This document shows positions 6,572 through 7,656 of a DNA stretch of 7,656 nt, piece by piece. The position numbers and the translations under genes were made by a program. Below the pieces are notes generated by a model, which was not told where the DNA came from, made no database searches, and saw only the letters and a program-made list of their open reading frames with translations. Location: NCBI GenBank assembly GCA_900555005.1, contig USJM01000082.1, positions 1 to 7,656 on the forward strand, given 5' to 3'. The first letter of the stretch is position 1, and every line of letters begins with the position of its first letter. This stretch comes from an uncultured Lachnospiraceae bacterium (GTDB lineage Bacteria; Bacillota_A; Clostridia; Lachnospirales; Lachnospiraceae).

Positions 6572-7656
6572 ATGCTTTACTATGTCAACGCTGCTGCTTC
6601 ATTTCAGGGAGACGGCAGTGAGAACAGGCCGTTCCGGCATATCCAGGACGCGGCGAGGGTGGCAGAGCCGGGAGACGAGGTCGTCGTGGCTCCGGGGGTG
6701 TACCGTGAGTATGTAAACCCGAAGAATGCCGGACGTCCGGACGCACGGATTGTCTACAGGAGCGAGAAAAAGCTCGGTGCGGTGATCACCGGGGCGGAGA
6801 AGCTGGAAGGCTGGGAGAAGTATCAGGGAACTGTCTGGACAGCACGCGTCAGGAACGGTGTCTTCGGGGACTACAATCCGTATACCACATATGTCTACGG
6901 AGACTGGTACTTTGCCGGAAAGGGCAGACACACCGGAGCGGTCTACCTGAATGACCGGATGCTGTACGAAGCGAAGACGCTTCAGGACTGCCTGAAGGCG
7001 GAGAGAAGTCCGTACTCCTGGCGGCCGGAGAGTCTGTTTACCAGTGGTACGCAGAGCAGGACGGGGACGAGACGGTCTTCTATGCAAATTTCCAGGACAA
7101 GGATCCGAACAAGGAAAACGTGGAGATCAATGTCCGCAGAGAGTGTTTCATGCCGCAGCAGGAGGGGATCGGGTACATCACGGTTTCCGGCTTCGTGGTG
7201 ACAAAGGCCGCGACGACCTGGGCGCCGCCGGCCGCTTTCCAGGACTGCATGATCGGTCCGCACTGGTCGAAGGGGTGGATCATCGAGGACTGCGAGATCT
7301 CGAACAGCAAGTGCTCCGGCATCGGACTGGGCAAGTACTATGATCCGGAGAACGACCACTACTTTACGACAAAACACGTGAAGAGTCCCACGCAGATGGA
7401 GCGCGACGCGGTCTGCAGAGGACAGTACTATGGCTGGCTGAAGGAAAAGATCGGAAGCCATATTATCCGCCGCAACAATATCCATGACTGCGAGCAGGGC
7501 GGGATCATCGGCCGCATGGGCGGTGTCTTCAGCGTAATCGAGGACAACCATATCCACCATATCAACAATATGATGGAATTGGGCGGAGCAGAAATTGCCG
7601 GAATTAAAATGCATGCTGCAATGATGTTATTATGAGAAGAAATCATATTCATCATT
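6572..7656 (+). pseudogene. Second GH120 beta-xylosidase, frameshifted twice and cut by the window end
   Basis: This is a paralogue of the gene at 3342. It starts at ATG 6572 with AAGGGAG at 6559-6565, overlapping the last base of the dehydrogenase stop. The conserved blocks recur: GDGSENRPFRHIQDAA, PGDEVVVAPGVYRE, VFGDYNPYTTYVYGDWYF, YANFQDKDPNKENVEINVRR, GPHWSKGWIIEDCEIS and GGAEIAGIKMHAA. By eye the two proteins are clearly related but well diverged. The frame changes near 7040 (7037 TTT, then two bases before CAG 7042) and near 7622 (AT before GAT 7623), each an apparent 1-nt loss; uncorrected, the two pieces stop at 7201 and 7635. Corrected, about 362 codons are visible. The window stops 8 codons before the expected catalytic Asp, so catalytic competence cannot be judged. 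No signal peptide, so cytoplasmic. Unlike the first copy it is GC-rich, until a sharp AT-rich change near 7600. Confidence 0.78.
7120..7635 (+). CDS. Fragment of the second GH120 gene: middle section in shifted frame
   Basis: This frame, open from a GTG at 7120 to TGA 7633-7635, carries 171 residues including GPHWSKGWIIEDCEIS and GSHIIRRNNIHDC. It continues the enzyme begun at 6572; the same frame already encodes family sequence (WYAEQDGDETVFYANF) from about 7042. The GTG has no ribosome binding site and is not a real start. Confidence 0.5.
   Translation: MEINVRRECFMPQQEGIGYITVSGFVVTKAATTWAPPAAFQDCMIGPHWSKGWIIEDCEISNSKCSGIGLGKYYDPENDHYFTTKHVKSPTQMERDAVCRGQYYGWLKEKIGSHIIRRNNIHDCEQGGIIGRMGGVFSVIEDNHIHHINNMMELGGAEIAGIKMHAAMMLL

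Noticed and set aside
3432..7626. Programmed ribosomal frameshifting as a general explanation for the five frame breaks
   Set aside because: Four of the five sites lack any X-XXY-YYZ type slippery heptamer, and five programmed shifts in two metabolic enzymes have no precedent I know of. Only the G5 run at 3439-3443 is even plausible.
1..7656. tRNA, rRNA, CRISPR array, insertion sequence or phage genes
   Set aside because: I saw no direct-repeat array, transposase motif, terminal inverted repeats or RNA gene signature on either strand.

Overview
The window is one carbohydrate-utilisation locus, with every supported gene on the + strand. The bacterium is probably a Gram-positive gut-type Bacillota; a Clostridia/Lachnospiraceae-like host is an inference. 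The basis is the family-1 sugar-binding protein and MalF/MalG-type permeases with no ATPase gene alongside (typical of hosts using a shared MsmK-like ATPase), strong GGAGG-type ribosome binding sites, and the moderate GC content.

Layout. Positions 1-102 are a short leader with an 8-bp inverted repeat just before the first ribosome binding site. An ABC sugar importer follows: a solute-binding protein (103-1434), a strong stem-loop (1480-1518), then two permeases 3 nt apart (1565-2455 and 2459-3298). Next is a large right-handed beta-helix gene (3342-5357) that I assign to glycoside hydrolase family 120 (beta-xylosidase), because its order of conserved blocks and both catalytic-residue motifs match what I recall of Thermoanaerobacterium saccharolyticum XylC. 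A 149-nt spacer with a weak stem-loop leads to a zinc-dependent, NAD-type polyol dehydrogenase (5507-6559; sorbitol/xylitol dehydrogenase family). A second, divergent GH120 gene starts 12 nt later (6572) and runs off the window.

Proposed joint function (inference): the importer brings in short xylo-oligosaccharides or related beta-xylosides. The GH120 enzymes, which show no signal peptide, cleave them in the cytoplasm, and the dehydrogenase interconverts a released polyol and a ketose such as xylitol and D-xylulose. No regulator, ATPase, xylose isomerase or xylulokinase gene is visible.

The most striking sequence fact is that both GH120 genes are broken by apparent single-base losses: three in the first gene and two in the part of the second that is visible. 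All five shift the frame the same way, and coding sequence is well conserved on both sides of each. The four other genes read cleanly. Either both enzymes were inactivated recently, or the assembly has indel errors here. The last ~56 bases also become sharply AT-rich, suggesting recombination or a chimeric join near the end.
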